A stretch of DNA of 64,000 nt, from positions 7,992,440 to 8,056,439 of the forward strand of contig NW_023601543.1 in the NCBI RefSeq assembly GCF_014898055.3. Reading direction: 5' to 3'. The notes beneath the pieces are model-generated. The model saw nothing but the letters and a program-made list of their open reading frames with translations. It was not told the origin of the DNA and ran no database searches. Origin of the DNA: Talpa occidentalis. Its lineage: Eukaryota; Chordata; Mammalia; Eulipotyphla; Talpidae. This document shows positions 53,435 to 64,000 of this stretch, piece by piece. Made by a program: the position numbers and the translations under genes. Position 1 is the stretch's first letter. Each line of letters starts with the position of its first letter.

Positions 53435-53443
53435 ATCTTTTAA
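53119..53443 (+). mobile_element. tRNA-derived SINE, full length (copy 10) with expanded tail
   Basis: Head, body and 'ctggcctgtaccctggttc' are present. The tail is an (ATAA)n microsatellite at 53,371-53,436, far longer than in the other copies. It has a 15-bp target-site duplication, aaaaattgagagggt, at 53104-53118 and 53444-53458. Confidence 0.94.
53371..53436 (+). repeat. (ATAA)n microsatellite
   Basis: About 16 uninterrupted tetranucleotide units in a SINE tail. Likely polymorphic. Confidence 0.97.
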
Positions 53444-53458
53444 AAAAATTGAGAGGGT

Positions 53459-53776
53459 CAATTTGTACTTAATTCTCAGGATCCAGTTGCTTCTGTGGTT
53501 GCATTGTTCAAACAGTTCTATGGATTCTGATATCCCTTTTTATCTAAAGGACTCTGAATGGGTTTACTCCCTCAACTAAAGATCTTAACAAAGATAACCA
53601 AGATCCCATCACTGGCTCTCTTGGTTGGTCCATGTACTCTCTGAAGTGAGTCTTCCTTGCAGAACCAATAAACTCCCTGCAGAAGAAGCAAGCGAGAACT
53701 TGGTGTCCTGGCATGGTCTTTTTCTTTCCCCAAATCTTATAGTTAATTAAGAGCATAGATTCGCAGTCTAGCACAC
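53459..53776. other. Unique sequence
   Basis: Nothing recognised. Confidence 0.4.
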
Positions 53777-53989
53777 TTGATAAAAACCACTTTACCTCCA
53801 CCTAGGGCTCCTGAAGCCAACATTAATGAGCAATATAGACCCATATTAACAAAGAAGATTATAAAACATTTAACAGATACACTTGATGAGGAAAAGTTCT
53901 TTCAGAAGAAATGCCAGCCAATAACTGAAAAAGAAATGATGGAAATAGAAAATCACCATTCTCCTGACCCTACCGAAATAGATGATTGA
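53777..53989 (+). other. Unassigned 70-codon open frame
   Basis: The predicted peptide is charged and of even composition. It has a Lys-rich centre ('LTKKIIKHLTDTLDEEKFFQ') and an acidic end ('PTEIDD'), unlike the Leu/Phe/Ser-rich chance frames nearby. It directly precedes L1-type 3' sequence. It may be a processed pseudogene fragment, part of an L1 region I do not recall, or chance. No intron boundaries or promoter are evident and I assign no function. Confidence 0.2.
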
Positions 53990-54546
53990 AACTCAAATCT
54001 ATAAATTTAGAATTAGAAACCACTGGAACAGCTGATGGAAAACTGGATATTCTTTTTTTTTTTTTTCTGATGGTGCTAAAGTATCACTCCACTGATTATG
54101 TGTTAATAATCTAGGGAGAAAATATTACAATGGAGTAATTATTCTGGCACCACCCAAACCCAATGTTCAATCCTATCATCACCAATGGCGGGATTTATGC
54201 ACAAAATACTCTATGTGCTCTCTAATGTGAAAGCAATGCCTCTGAATTATTCTTGCACAAAATATCTACCCAGAACCAGGTCAAGCCTTTAGATCTAATA
54301 CACAGTTTTTATGAAATACAGAGAATGAAAAAAACAAGTTAACATCATGAGGAAACCATCAGAAAAATTCAGAAATCAGAGCAGTCCACAAAACAGCTTA
54401 CCCCACATCTGAAACATACCCATTTCATGGAGTAAAAAAATTGGTTGAGAGATAGCAAGACTGTTCTATATCAGAAGACACTTAAGAGATTTAGCAACCA
54501 AATGACCTTTGATTAGAATCTCCTTTGAAAATATTGATATTTGGGG
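53990..54546 (+). mobile_element. L1-type 3' region, sense, first part
   Basis: From about 54,360 the order 'accatcagaaaaattcag', 'agaagacacttaagag' and 'tttagcaaccaaatgacc' fits the L1MC/L1MD-like 3' UTR. The segment 53,990-54,350 is less certain. T-run at 54,053-54,066. Split by the SINE at 54,547. Confidence 0.55.
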
Positions 54547-54825
54547 GCCTCCCCAGTGGCACAGCAGGTTGGGCGCAGTGCTATGAAACTGTCCACAGCC
54601 TCTGCAGCATGGGTTCGATTCCCGGTCAGTCACGGAGCAACCCACATGGCACAGCAGACCTCTCCTGTCTCGCCCGCTGCTCCCCTCAGCAGTGTTTTCA
54701 GTCGTCTGCCTGTTCTGCTCCCCACTCGGTCTCTGGTGAATCGTCTCACCCTCCTGTGCCTCTGGCCTATGCCCCAGCTCTTGCATAAAAATAAATCTTT
54801 TTTTTAAAAAAAAATAAAATATAGG
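54547..54825 (+). mobile_element. tRNA-derived SINE, full length (copy 11)
   Basis: Complete copy, 'gcacagcaggttgggcgc' head, 'ctggcctatgccccagctc' 3' motif. Short duplication tatttgggg at 54538-54546 and 54826-54834. Inserted in an L1 3' end. Confidence 0.9.
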
Positions 54826-55112
54826 TATTTGGGGTACAATTGAGGAAATTTAAATGCAGATTTTGTTAGATGTAATAATGGTACTATGGTAATATAGAGG
54901 GGTATAAGTCATTTTTGTTAGTGGTACATGTAAAAAGCATGTAAGTGTGAAATATCATGGTGTCTGTTATTTATTTTAAAGTATTTTAAGTAGATAAGCA
55001 AATATAACAAAATCATTATAATGGTTAAATTGAGATGATGGTACGTAAGTGTTCCCTTAACCATTCTACTCCTGTTTATGCTTGAAATTTTTCAAAATAA
55101 AAATGCCAGAAC
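54826..55112 (+). mobile_element. L1-type 3' end, sense, second part
   Basis: 'acaattgaggaaatttaaat', 'gatgtaataatggtactatg', 'gtgaaatatcatggtgtctg', 'gaagtatttta'-like block and final 'gaaatttttcaaaataaaaa' fit the L1MC/L1MD 3' terminus. Confidence 0.8.
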
Positions 55113-55932
55113 ATAAAGACTTTTTCATATATTAAAAAAAATAAAGAATTCATTACCAGCAGAACTGCAATATGGGAAATGTTAAAGGAAGTTTTTTTAG
55201 GCAGAAAGAAAATGTTACCAGATGGAAATTTGAATATACACAAAGGAATAAAAGATACCTGAAGTGGAAACTATGTGTGTAAATAGAGAATTTTAACTTA
55301 CTCGTAAAATCACTTTAAAAGATCATTGAATCTTATTTAAAAGATAATTGATCTTTTCTACTTGGACCTGGACTAGAGATTAAAGAAGGCCTCTGGCAGA
55401 ATTAAAAACTAAAATTTGTCAACAATTATAAATGAGCAATTACCAAAAAAATGTGTATTCTCACTTTTCTTAGACTGAATTTCCTCACAGTAACAATTTT
55501 CTTGAGGTGGCTGATGGCTGGCCTTATTATATTTTCATAAAGGGGGAAACTGCAGAATAATGAGACTGGTATTTGCCTTCTTGGACAGAGAATGACATTT
55601 TTAAAGTGAAAGGTACAGAAGCTTTTGAAGTACAAGAAAAGAAAGACCAGAGAGAAGTACCAGAAATATTCCACCTCCAAGTTCATGACTGATCTAATGG
55701 AATGGGGGGGGGGGGAGCTGAGAGGCAATATGGCTTCTGATAGTGGCACAAGTCCTTCAGGGAAAACAAAAGTTTCTTGACTTTTTTTCTAGGAGTTGTT
55801 TAGCTGCACTCATTGTTTAGTATACCTTATTAGGGTGTTGCAGGAAATAGTGCTTTTTTTTTTTTCCTTTTAATAAATGTCTCATGGCTTGGGATAGATG
55901 GCACACATTTGCTACCTAAAGGCTTGCCTTTT
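55113..55932. other. AT-rich sequence, nothing recognised
   Basis: Poly-G run of about 13 at 55,703-55,715. The antisense frame at 55,426-55,749 (107 codons) is Phe/Ser/Leu-rich and compositional. Confidence 0.4.
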
Positions 55933-55933
55933 C

Positions 55934-56202
55934 GGGCCTCCCTGGTGGTGCAAGGGGTTAGACGCAACCTATGAGGCTATCTGTAGCCACTGAACATGAG
56001 TTCGATCCCCAGGTGGCCAGGGAGCAACCCACATGGCGCAGCAGACCTCTCCTTAATCGCCTGCAGTATATTTCAATCAGCAGTATATTTCAATCAGCCT
56101 GTTCTGCTCCCCACTCTGTCTCTGGTGAATCACCTCACTCCCCGTATCTCTGACCTGTACCCCAGTTCTTATATGCATAAATAAATCTTTTAGAAAATAA
56201 AT
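55934..56202 (+). mobile_element. tRNA-derived SINE (copy 12)
   Basis: Head 'gcaaggggttagacgcaacc'. The central 'ctgctcccctcagcagtg' block is replaced by two tandem copies of 'cagtatatttcaatcag' at about 56,064-56,097. Ends 'atgcataaataaatctttt'. It has an imperfect duplication: 'aaaggcttgcctttt' before and 'aaaggtttgcgccttttt' after. Confidence 0.9.
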
Positions 56203-57059
56203 AAAGGTTTGCGCCTTTTTTGTGAAGGTGGATGATAGCCTTTTCAAAAGAAGATGGGTCATCTTTTAAAAGTAATTTTGGAAGACTTTACAGAGGTTTA
56301 AAAAAAAGCATGTAAGACAATTACTTTTTTCCTCAAATTTTCTCAAATTTTTGGATTTGCAATTCTGTGAGATGGTCATAAAAATGGGGAGTTATTTAAG
56401 ACCAAGTTTGGGTGGAGGGATGACACATTTATTGCCTTACAGAGTGAAACACAGACTGGCACCATTCACTACACATGTGAATGATATGGGAAAAGTATCA
56501 CAGGAGTTCTTAGGTGAATTTTGTGCTTTGTCTATCACTCCACTGCTTGCAGTCTTAGAATGAGTAAGAATAGAGTCTCACAGCTGGACATCAGAGACCA
56601 GCACGTAACACACAAAGGAGACACAGAGGACAGTCACACTTCTTTGAACAGGAGGTAGGCAGAGATGCACCTGGAGGTGTGATCCAGGGTAGGCTACCTC
56701 TAAAACCAGGGGTATGGGGAGGGGAGGGGAGAACAAAACAGTTTCAAGGCCAACACCCTAGACTGGGGGAGAGAGGGATACGTGCAGAGTAGTTGGGGTG
56801 CTTCACATAGGGCAGGTCATAAGAAAAGAGATCAGAAACTATGCTCTGGACTTCACTCCACCTCATCCACCCCTTAGGATGGTAATGAACTTGTGAAGCA
56901 CAGTGACAATATGCAGACTGAAGAATCTCAGATATAGATGCCAGAGAGAAGCTATATCAGTGGTGTCACAAACACAAGCCAGCAAAGGTCCCCCAGCACA
57001 TTCAAACCAGCAGCTGACCAGGCCTCTTCCCCATCCTGCTGACTGAGCAAATGCAAAAA
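56203..57059. other. Unassigned, possibly the start of the following L1
   Basis: From about 56,580 'cacaaaggagacacagag' and 'gaagaatctcagatatag' could be L1 5' sequence, but I cannot confirm it. No host gene seen. Confidence 0.3.
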
Positions 57060-60000
57060 CCTATGGGCGCCAGAAAATATACAATCAAATAAAACCATAT
57101 TATTACCTGTAGGAAAAGTAAATGTAGTTCAACTTTCTAAGTTACTGCTACAGATATTTTTTTTTTAAATAGGGAAACCTAAAGCAGCCAAATGGGCAGA
57201 AAACAAAAATATAATACACAGTAGCTTGAGATTTTAAGGGAATATAACATCACAAGGAGTGAACCACTCTCCAGAATCTAACCACAAAGATACGAAAAAT
57301 TAAATCTCTCTATTAGATGGAGAGTTCAAAATTGCTATAATAAAGAACACAAAGATATGAAAAATTATATCCCCCTATTAGATGGAGAGCTCAAAATTGC
57401 TATAATAAAGAACATGAAAGAGACAGAAGAAAATGCACAAAGGTAAATCAATATGATACAAAAGAACTCAGAGAAGCTAATCAAACAGATACAGTGAAAT
57501 TCAGAAAAATGAACGAACTCAGAAATAAAATTTATGAACATAAAATATAAATTGAAGCTTTAAATAGGAAAACAACAAAGAAACAGAATGTAAAGATCCC
57601 AATAAATAAGATAAAATATTCTAGAGAAAGCTGTGGAAACATAATATGCCAAATGGAGGGTCAAATGTTTTACCTTGACGATAGTAATACACAAAGGACC
57701 CAAGTGGAAGAAGAGACAGAAATAAGTGTTTTTTGTTTTTATTTTAAATCACAGCAAGAATCACGTCTGACTCCATCAGGAAAGGCAACATAAGGATAAT
57801 AAAGGGGATGAGACAGAGAGGGAACAGAGACCTTACCCAAAGAAACAATAGGGTGAAACTTCCAAAAATTTTGAAAGTAACTAAATGCACAACTCCATGA
57901 AGCTGAAAGAATATCTGGTTATCTAAATGCAATGAGATCTACACAAGATACATAGTAGTGAAATTACCAATAGTTCAAGACAAAGAAAGAATATTAAAGA
58001 CAACTGTGGGGTGCTAGGGGGAGCAGATAACTTATGAAGGTATTCCCACCAGGCTTTCATCAAATTTTTTCAGCAGAGATAAGGAAAGTAATGATATATT
58101 CAAAACACCCAAATATAAAAACTGTCAGCCATGGATAGTGTATCCTACAAGACTCTCAAGATATGTGACATATAAAAGCCTTCCCAAACAAACAGAAAAT
58201 GAAGGAGTTTGAAAACGTTAGAACTCCCCTGCAAGAAATGTTGAATGGAGCTCTCCTTTCTAAATCAAAGAGAAGAAATTTTACACAAAAGTTGGACAAG
58301 GAAATAGACAGAACAGAGGACTGAAGACAAAATGGCAGAAGAAAGCCCTGATGGATCAATAATTACCCCTAAATGTAAATGGACTGAACTCATCAATCAA
58401 AAGGCACAGAGAAAACAAAACCAAACTTTCTGTCTCCAGGTGACCAATCTGAACTCCAAAGATAAACACAGGCTCAAAGTAAAAGTTAGAAAACAATCCT
58501 ACAAGCAAATTTTCCAAAATAGATCATGTTGGATCACAAAACAAGCGTACATAAATTCATGAAGATTGAAATCATATCAAGTATCTTCCCTGATCACCAT
58601 GGTATCCAACTAAAAATCAACCACAAAGAGAAAGGCAGAAACGGCTCAAATATGTGGAGACTAAACAACATATTACTGAATGACTATTGGGTTAATGAAG
58701 ATATGAAAGGAGAAATTTAAAAATACCTGGAGATGAATAAAAATAAAGACATAAGCTGTGAGACACAGAAAAAGCAGAAGGAATTATATGGCAATACAGG
58801 CCTACACAAAGAAACAATACAGAGTTTAAATAATCTAACCTTACTTCATAAGGAACTAGAAAGAACAAATGAAACAAAAAGCGAGTGGGAGGAAAGAAAG
58901 AGTAAAAATTAGAGCAGAAATAAATGAAATAGAAATCAAGAAGATAAGGCTGACTGATAAAACTCTACTAAATGTAATAAAAACCCAGAGAGAACTCACA
59001 ACAGACATCTCAGAAATACAAAGGGTCATAAAAGATGACTATCAACATCTTTATGCCAATAAATTGGATAACATAGAAGAAATGGACAAATTTTCAAAAG
59101 CATATAACCTTTCAAGTATATAAACTTCCAAGAATCAGGAAGAAACAGAAAACCCAAACATATTAATTAGAAACAAGGAAATTGAAACAGTAATCAAAAG
59201 TCTCCCAAAAAACCAAAAGCCCAGAACCAGACGGCTTCATTAGTGATTCTTACCAAACCTTCATGGAGAAACTAACACCTACCCTTCTCAAACTCTTCCA
59301 AAACACTGAGTGAGAAGGGAATGCTTTCAAACACATTTTATGAGGCTAACATTACTCTCTAATACCAAAAGCAGACAAGGACATCACAACAAAAGAAAAC
59401 TATAGACCAATATCTCTGATGAACATAAAGACAAAAATTCTGAACGAAATCTTAGCAAACTGAATTCAACAATACATTAAAAGGATCACACACCAGACCA
59501 AGTGGGATTTATTCCAGGGATGCAAGGATGCTTCAACATCCACAAGTCAAGCAATGCAATTCACCACATTAACAAAAGGAATGAAAAAAAATACAATCAT
59601 ATTAAGATGTGTAGTAAAAACATTTGACAAATTTCTACATCCATTTATGATAAAAATTCTCAAAAATGGGGGTAGAAATACTTCTCAACATAATTAAGGC
59701 CACATATAGCAAACCACAGGGAACGTCATACACAATGATGAAAAACTGAAAATTTTCCTCTAAGAGGAGGTATAAATAGGGATATCTACTCTCACCACTA
59801 TTACGCAACATGGTATTGAAAGTCTAGTCCCAAATGTATACCCAAAAAAATTAAAACATATATTCACACAAAAAATACTGTACACAAATGTTCATAGCAA
59901 CATAATTCATAATAGTGAAAATATGGTACTGTAATTATGTCCAAAAAATGGTAGCAATGGCTGTAGGTAGTATGTGCAAGTGAAATATCATGTCTATAAT

Positions 60001-60105
60001 TTATTTTAAAGTATTTCAGAAAAAGAGGAAGAAAGTACAGAAAACTTCCAACCCAAATGTCCATCAACAGGTCAAAAACGTGTTCACTTATGTGTTCTGG
60101 CTAAA
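57060..60105 (+). mobile_element. L1 LINE, sense, long but degraded
   Basis: Runs in L1M/HAL1-like order. ORF1-side sequence comes first ('actcagagaagctaatcaaa'), then 'cctgcaagaaatgttgaatgg' (shortened) and ORF2 endonuclease-side sequence ('gtaaatggactgaactcatc', 'gaagattgaaatcatatcaa'). The polymerase region follows ('agagcagaaataaatgaaat', 'gccaataaattggataac', 'gaaaactatagaccaatatc', 'catccatttatgataaaaa'). After 'atggtattgaaagtctag' it jumps straight to 3' end sequence at about 59,835, so about 1.5-2 kb of ORF2 is deleted. Many stops and frameshifts, so it is inactive. Confidence 0.9.
57283..57413 (+). repeat. 65-bp tandem duplication
   Basis: Two successive units, each containing 'tattagatggagag' and 'ttcaaaattgctataataaa' or its 'ctcaaaattgctataataaa' version. 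Likely a local duplication within the L1. Confidence 0.92.
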
Positions 60106-60109
60106 CTGA

Positions 60110-60350
60110 CATTAAATATGAGTAAATGACTTGAAGTAGGAAAAATAAAATAAAAATAATGATAAGCAATTAAACCAGAAAACTTTTAAATGCAACCATC
60201 ATGTGGTCAGGAAGTATAATGCCTCTGTTATGAAACATTTCTTGAGATAAAGGAGTTATAAGAAGAAAATATAGTATTAATCCAGAGCTAACTTTCTAAA
60301 TTAACCCAATACCAGTGAGAAGGAACTAGAGATAAAACAATAGTATAATA
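60110..60350. other. AT-rich linker between two L1 copies
   Basis: No assignment. Confidence 0.3.
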
Positions 60351-62760
60351 AATGCCTCGTCTTCCCAGGGTAAAATGGTAAGGAGAGATAAAATGAGTGC
60401 CAAATTTTGAAATTCAAGGAGAAATACAGGTCCACATATGTTTGCTAATTATTTAAAGGACAATAATAATATAGAAATTTGAAGTAGTACTTTTAATCAC
60501 ACTAAAAAGTAAAAAGAAAAGGACAACAGGAAATGTGTCTGTTCCAGAGAAACTGAGGGAATAAAATTACGGAAGCAGTAGAACTCATAATAAACAGAAA
60601 ATGTATTTTTAAAAATAGAAGGAATGGAGAGCAAAAAAGCTATTTCAATAAATGCAAATGGGCTGGTTTTCCTTATTAAAAAACAAAAACTCACAGATGA
60701 AATAAAATGATTTTTAAATTCTATTAACTGCTCACAAGAGAAATTCCTGAAATAATTTGATATAAAAATTTTAATCATAAAATATAGGCAAATTCATATT
60801 AATAATCTCAAAGATGGAAATAAAGCTAAAAGCATTCAATGAAACTAAAAGGGATATTTCATAATAATTAAGGGTAAGATTACAAAAATTGTAATATCAT
60901 CATTAACTTTTATCTATGGCACTACATACTGCACAATTCATTTAAAAGTTATTAGAAATACATGGATAATTTATAAACATATAATTACATGAAAAATTTT
61001 AACACCCCTCTCAGAATTTTATAAGATCAAGTAGATATGCACTAATTACGAATTTAAAAGATACATTTCATAATCTTGTCTTTAATAAATACAGAAATAT
61101 TTTACATCTTGAATACAATGCTTTCATAAATGTTCTTAGAACACTTCTGAAAACTGATCAGTCTCAAAGAAAAGATAAAAATATCTAAAATCTTATATAC
61201 TGTATGCCCGACCACAATTTAAAAATAACACAAGAAATAAATAAAAAAAAAAAAAAAGCTAAGGGTGGATTTTGAAACATCTAGGGGAATTACCATTTGA
61301 AGACTATGGAAAATGATCAAAGCCCACACAATGCAATGAAAATCATACTCAGAAGAAAACACATAGCTGTAAACTCCTTAATTATAAAGAAGACTGAAAA
61401 TACAGAAGCAACACATTCAACTAAAAATGAACGAGGAAAAAAATAAAAATAAATAAAAATAAGGAAAATGAAGTGGGAAGTCAGGAGAAAATATGATGAA
61501 AAATCAATTCAAATAAAACAAATTAATGTATTAATTTTAAAACAAAAAAGTAGGTAAGGTTATTGAAACCAATGGCTTCCTTCAAAAAAAAAAAAAGTGA
61601 CATAGAAACCTTGCTAAGCCAAATGAGACAAAAACAAAATCATATAACATAAGCAACAATAAAGTAAATGCAGGAGAGAATTTTCAAATGATAAGAATAG
61701 TATGTACAACTTTGTGCCACTGAAAGTCAGATAGAATGGAACATTTTCTGGGAAACTCATATGCAAATCTGACCTAAAAGCAGCAAACATTATTAATAGA
61801 ACTACAGCCACAGAAGAATTTTTAAGTTTATCAAAGATCACCAAAAAAAAAAAAAAAAGAAATTTAAAGTTGGCTTTCTCTCAAATGCTCAGATGGGTAA
61901 TTATTGTGTTATCTGAATTATTCCAGATTATAGAAAATGAGTTTCTTAGATGAATTTGGAAAGACTTTTGATAAATTGGAAAGACTTAGATAAATTTTGT
62001 AAAGACTTGAACCAAAACATGATGAAGATACAAGCTGAATCTTCTTTATGAATTTAAATGTGTATATACTAATTATTAGCAAGTTAATACCAACAATACA
62101 AAAAGAGAACAAACATAACCAAACAGCTTTTAATTTAGGAATGTAAGAATGGTTCAACTTAAGCAAAATTATTACATTAACTGTTTAGATGAAATTTTTT
62201 TTAAAAAAATTAAAACATCATCCCATTACATGTCAAAAAGACATGTCATAAATTTCTACACCCATTCCTAATTGTAAAGCCTGGGAAACCTTAATAGAAA
62301 CATCTTTAGCAATATAAGAGTAAATACCAGAAATCAATGCAATATCATATAAGGTCAGTGTCCTATAAACTTTATAATCAAAATACAGTCAAGGATGTCA
62401 CTGCTCCACATTGTTCTCAACATTTTTTCTGATGCAGTGAAACAAATAACAAATGTTTCAAAGCAGCAGATGATAAAACAGTTTTGTGGAGAAAATGAAT
62501 TAATAAAGTTTCAAGGAGGTGGCCATTATAAGCTATACATAAAAAGTCATTTTCCTTTATACCAACTGCCTATCGGCAAATATAATTAAAAATTCACATC
62601 ACAATCACGATAAAAGTTCCTTACATTCTCAAAAACAAAAAAAAAAAGTATTAAATGCCCAGGAATTAACAAGAAAAGCATAAGGTTCATACTAAGAGAA
62701 TGATATAATCCAATGAAATTCATGAAAGACCACAGCACTGCATGGGAGATTTAATTTGGT
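60350..62760 (+). mobile_element. L1 LINE ORF2, sense, second old copy
   Basis: Landmarks in order: 'caataaatgcaaatggg', 'taacacccctctcagaatt', 'ataagatcaagtagatatg', 'gcccgaccacaattta', 'caactttgtgccactgaaag', 'aaatttctacacccattcc', 'catcatataag'-type block near 62,340, 'cttataccaactgcctatcg'-like block and 'aaatgcccaggaattaac'. Strongly diverged L1M-type, all frames broken. Confidence 0.75.
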
Positions 62761-62879
62761 GAAGGTGTTCGTCTCCAAAGATCATTTGTAAATGTTACAT
62801 AATTTCACCCCGAATTTTTTTTTCTAAATTATAGACAAAATAAATTATATATTTATTACAGATTTAAATAAGAATAATA

Positions 62880-63090
62880 CCTATAATTTATTGCAGATTT
62901 ACAATGTGCCAGGTTCTTTACAATCGTTATTTTTGTTTAATCTTGGAATGACTATTTTTATCCCCCTTTTACAAATGGGGAAATGAAGGCGCAGGGAGGA
63001 AAGGTGAGTTGCCCAAGGTCTCACAACTAGAAATTAGTAATGACTCAAGCAGAGCCTTCCTACTTCAGTGCCCAGGCTATTATAAAAATT
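62880..63090 (+). mobile_element. MIR SINE, sense, nearly full length
   Basis: 'tttacaatgtgccaggttc', 'tatccccctttt' followed by 'acaaatggggaaatgaagg', 'gttgcccaaggtctcacaac' and 'cagtgcccaggct' in order. Confidence 0.93.
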
Positions 63091-63249
63091 GTTATTTAAG
63101 ATATATAATATGATGTTTTGAGTTTATACAGATTATGAAATAATTACCACAATCTAACATAGTCGTCACCTTCTAGTTACGTGTGTGTGCACTCTTCTGT
63201 GGTAAGGATACCTGAGAATCTGCTACTAATCACTATGTCTTATCTAATT
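63091..63249. other. Unassigned AT-rich sequence
   Basis: Nothing recognised. Confidence 0.35.
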
Positions 63250-63988
63250 GTGTAAAATATTAAAACCATAAAAGTATCAGAAAAATACATAGAAGAGACT
63301 TTGTATTTTGCATTTAATCATGGGGTGGAAGGCCTTTCTTTGCTTAACATTAGAGCAAGGAAATAATAAGGAAAGCCCTAACCTCTCTGCTTACATAAAA
63401 ATTTTGAGTTTTTGTGTAAGAATTAAAAAGGCATCGGAAACAAAGGTGAAAAAAGATGACAAACAGGAGGATATATTTGCATTGTCTATGACAAATAGTT
63501 ACTAGGCATACATGCAGAAAGATTCTACATAATAATGTTAACATCACCAAAAGAAAACAAAAACAGAGGTCACAGAAGAAACCTACAAAATATTAAGAAA
63601 CAAAGATACTCAATTATATCAAAATCAATACAAGTCAATGTTATGGAACACTTTAAAAACAAGGTAGATTTATTTGTACTCACATAAAAAATGTTCACAA
63701 AACGTTAGTAAGTGAAAAAAATAAATCTGCAGTATGATGCAAAGTATGATCCCAATCTGTAACAAATTTTAAATGTGTGCAGTTTGTTCTTAGAAAGCAT
63801 TTGAGAGGATATGCATGCACTAAATTGTTGATAGTGGGGATTTAGGGGAGTAGGATTATAAAGTAGGAGAAGTAGAGTTTCATTTTCTGTTGTACATGAT
63901 TTTGTAGGCTTTTGCTTTTTTTCAACGTGCATGTATTTTGATAATTCATATGTGTTGATCTTTATAATAAAATTAAAGGTAGCGTGCA
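63250..63988 (+). mobile_element. L1 LINE ORF2 end and 3' UTR, sense, old
   Basis: 'taaaaccataaaagtatcag', 'ttttgagtttttgtgtaag', 'ggatatatttgcattgtc', then 3' UTR landmarks 'gcagtatgatgcaaagtatg', 'atcccaatctgtaacaaat' and 'gagaggatatgcatgc'. Fits L1M4/L1ME-type ends. Confidence 0.7.
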
Positions 63989-64000
63989 CTAGAAAATCTA

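Noticed and set aside
53371..53436. CRISPR-like array
   Set aside because: It is a tetranucleotide microsatellite with no spacers, in a eukaryotic SINE tail.
5877..56202. tRNA genes, because pol III A and B boxes are present
   Set aside because: The boxes belong to SINE heads followed by SINE bodies and A-rich tails with target-site duplications. No cloverleaf with a proper acceptor stem is present.

Overview
This is mammalian nuclear DNA, probably intergenic or deep intronic. I see no convincing protein-coding gene of the host. The evidence is the dense and layered mammalian repeat content (MIR, L2, L1, MER5A-like, Tigger-like) plus twelve copies of a younger tRNA-derived SINE of about 270 bp. 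That SINE has RNA polymerase III A-box and B-box matches, a body rich in CCGCTGCTCCCCTCAGCAG, and an (AAAT)n tail. Its head resembles the cetartiodactyl CHR-type SINEs. From memory the whole element fits the camelid vic-1 family best, so a camel or alpaca relative is my best guess. The host identification is an inference, not a database result.

Layout. 1-16 kb is mostly unique, moderately AT-rich sequence with scattered MIR and L2 fragments, two copies of one palindromic transposon-like element (3.2 and 10.1 kb), three SINEs (5.9, 8.7 and 9.2 kb) and one striking long imperfect hairpin (about 6.53-6.66 kb). 16.3-19.15 kb is a CpG-rich block. Its centre (17.2-18.57 kb) is almost pure G+A on the + strand, with G-quadruplex potential and an internal duplication about 300 bp apart. 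It looks like a promoter-type CpG island with a purine minisatellite inside it, and it is the best place to look for an unannotated transcript start. 19.4-41 kb is unique sequence with MIR, L2 and degraded L1 pieces, a CpG/AP-1/E-box cluster (30.76-30.87 kb) and a TATA-like site (32.0 kb). 41-49.5 kb is repeat-dense: a Tigger-like element, a TG/CA-rich block, a long L2 broken by a later L1, a MIR nested inside a MIR, and a relatively young truncated L1 inserted into a MER5A-like copy. 49.5-53 kb is mostly unique. 53.8-64 kb is AT-rich and dominated by old sense-strand L1 fragments.

The long open frames in the GC-rich block exist because one strand almost lacks T, hence lacks stop codons. I do not treat them as genes. 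The only protein-coding remnants I recognise are L1 ORF2 pieces, all broken. No structural RNA gene, CRISPR array, operon or viral gene is supported. The window does not show a clear new biological system. The best leads are the long hairpin near 6.6 kb, the CpG/purine block, the one-sided SINE orientation, and a few open frames I could not assign.
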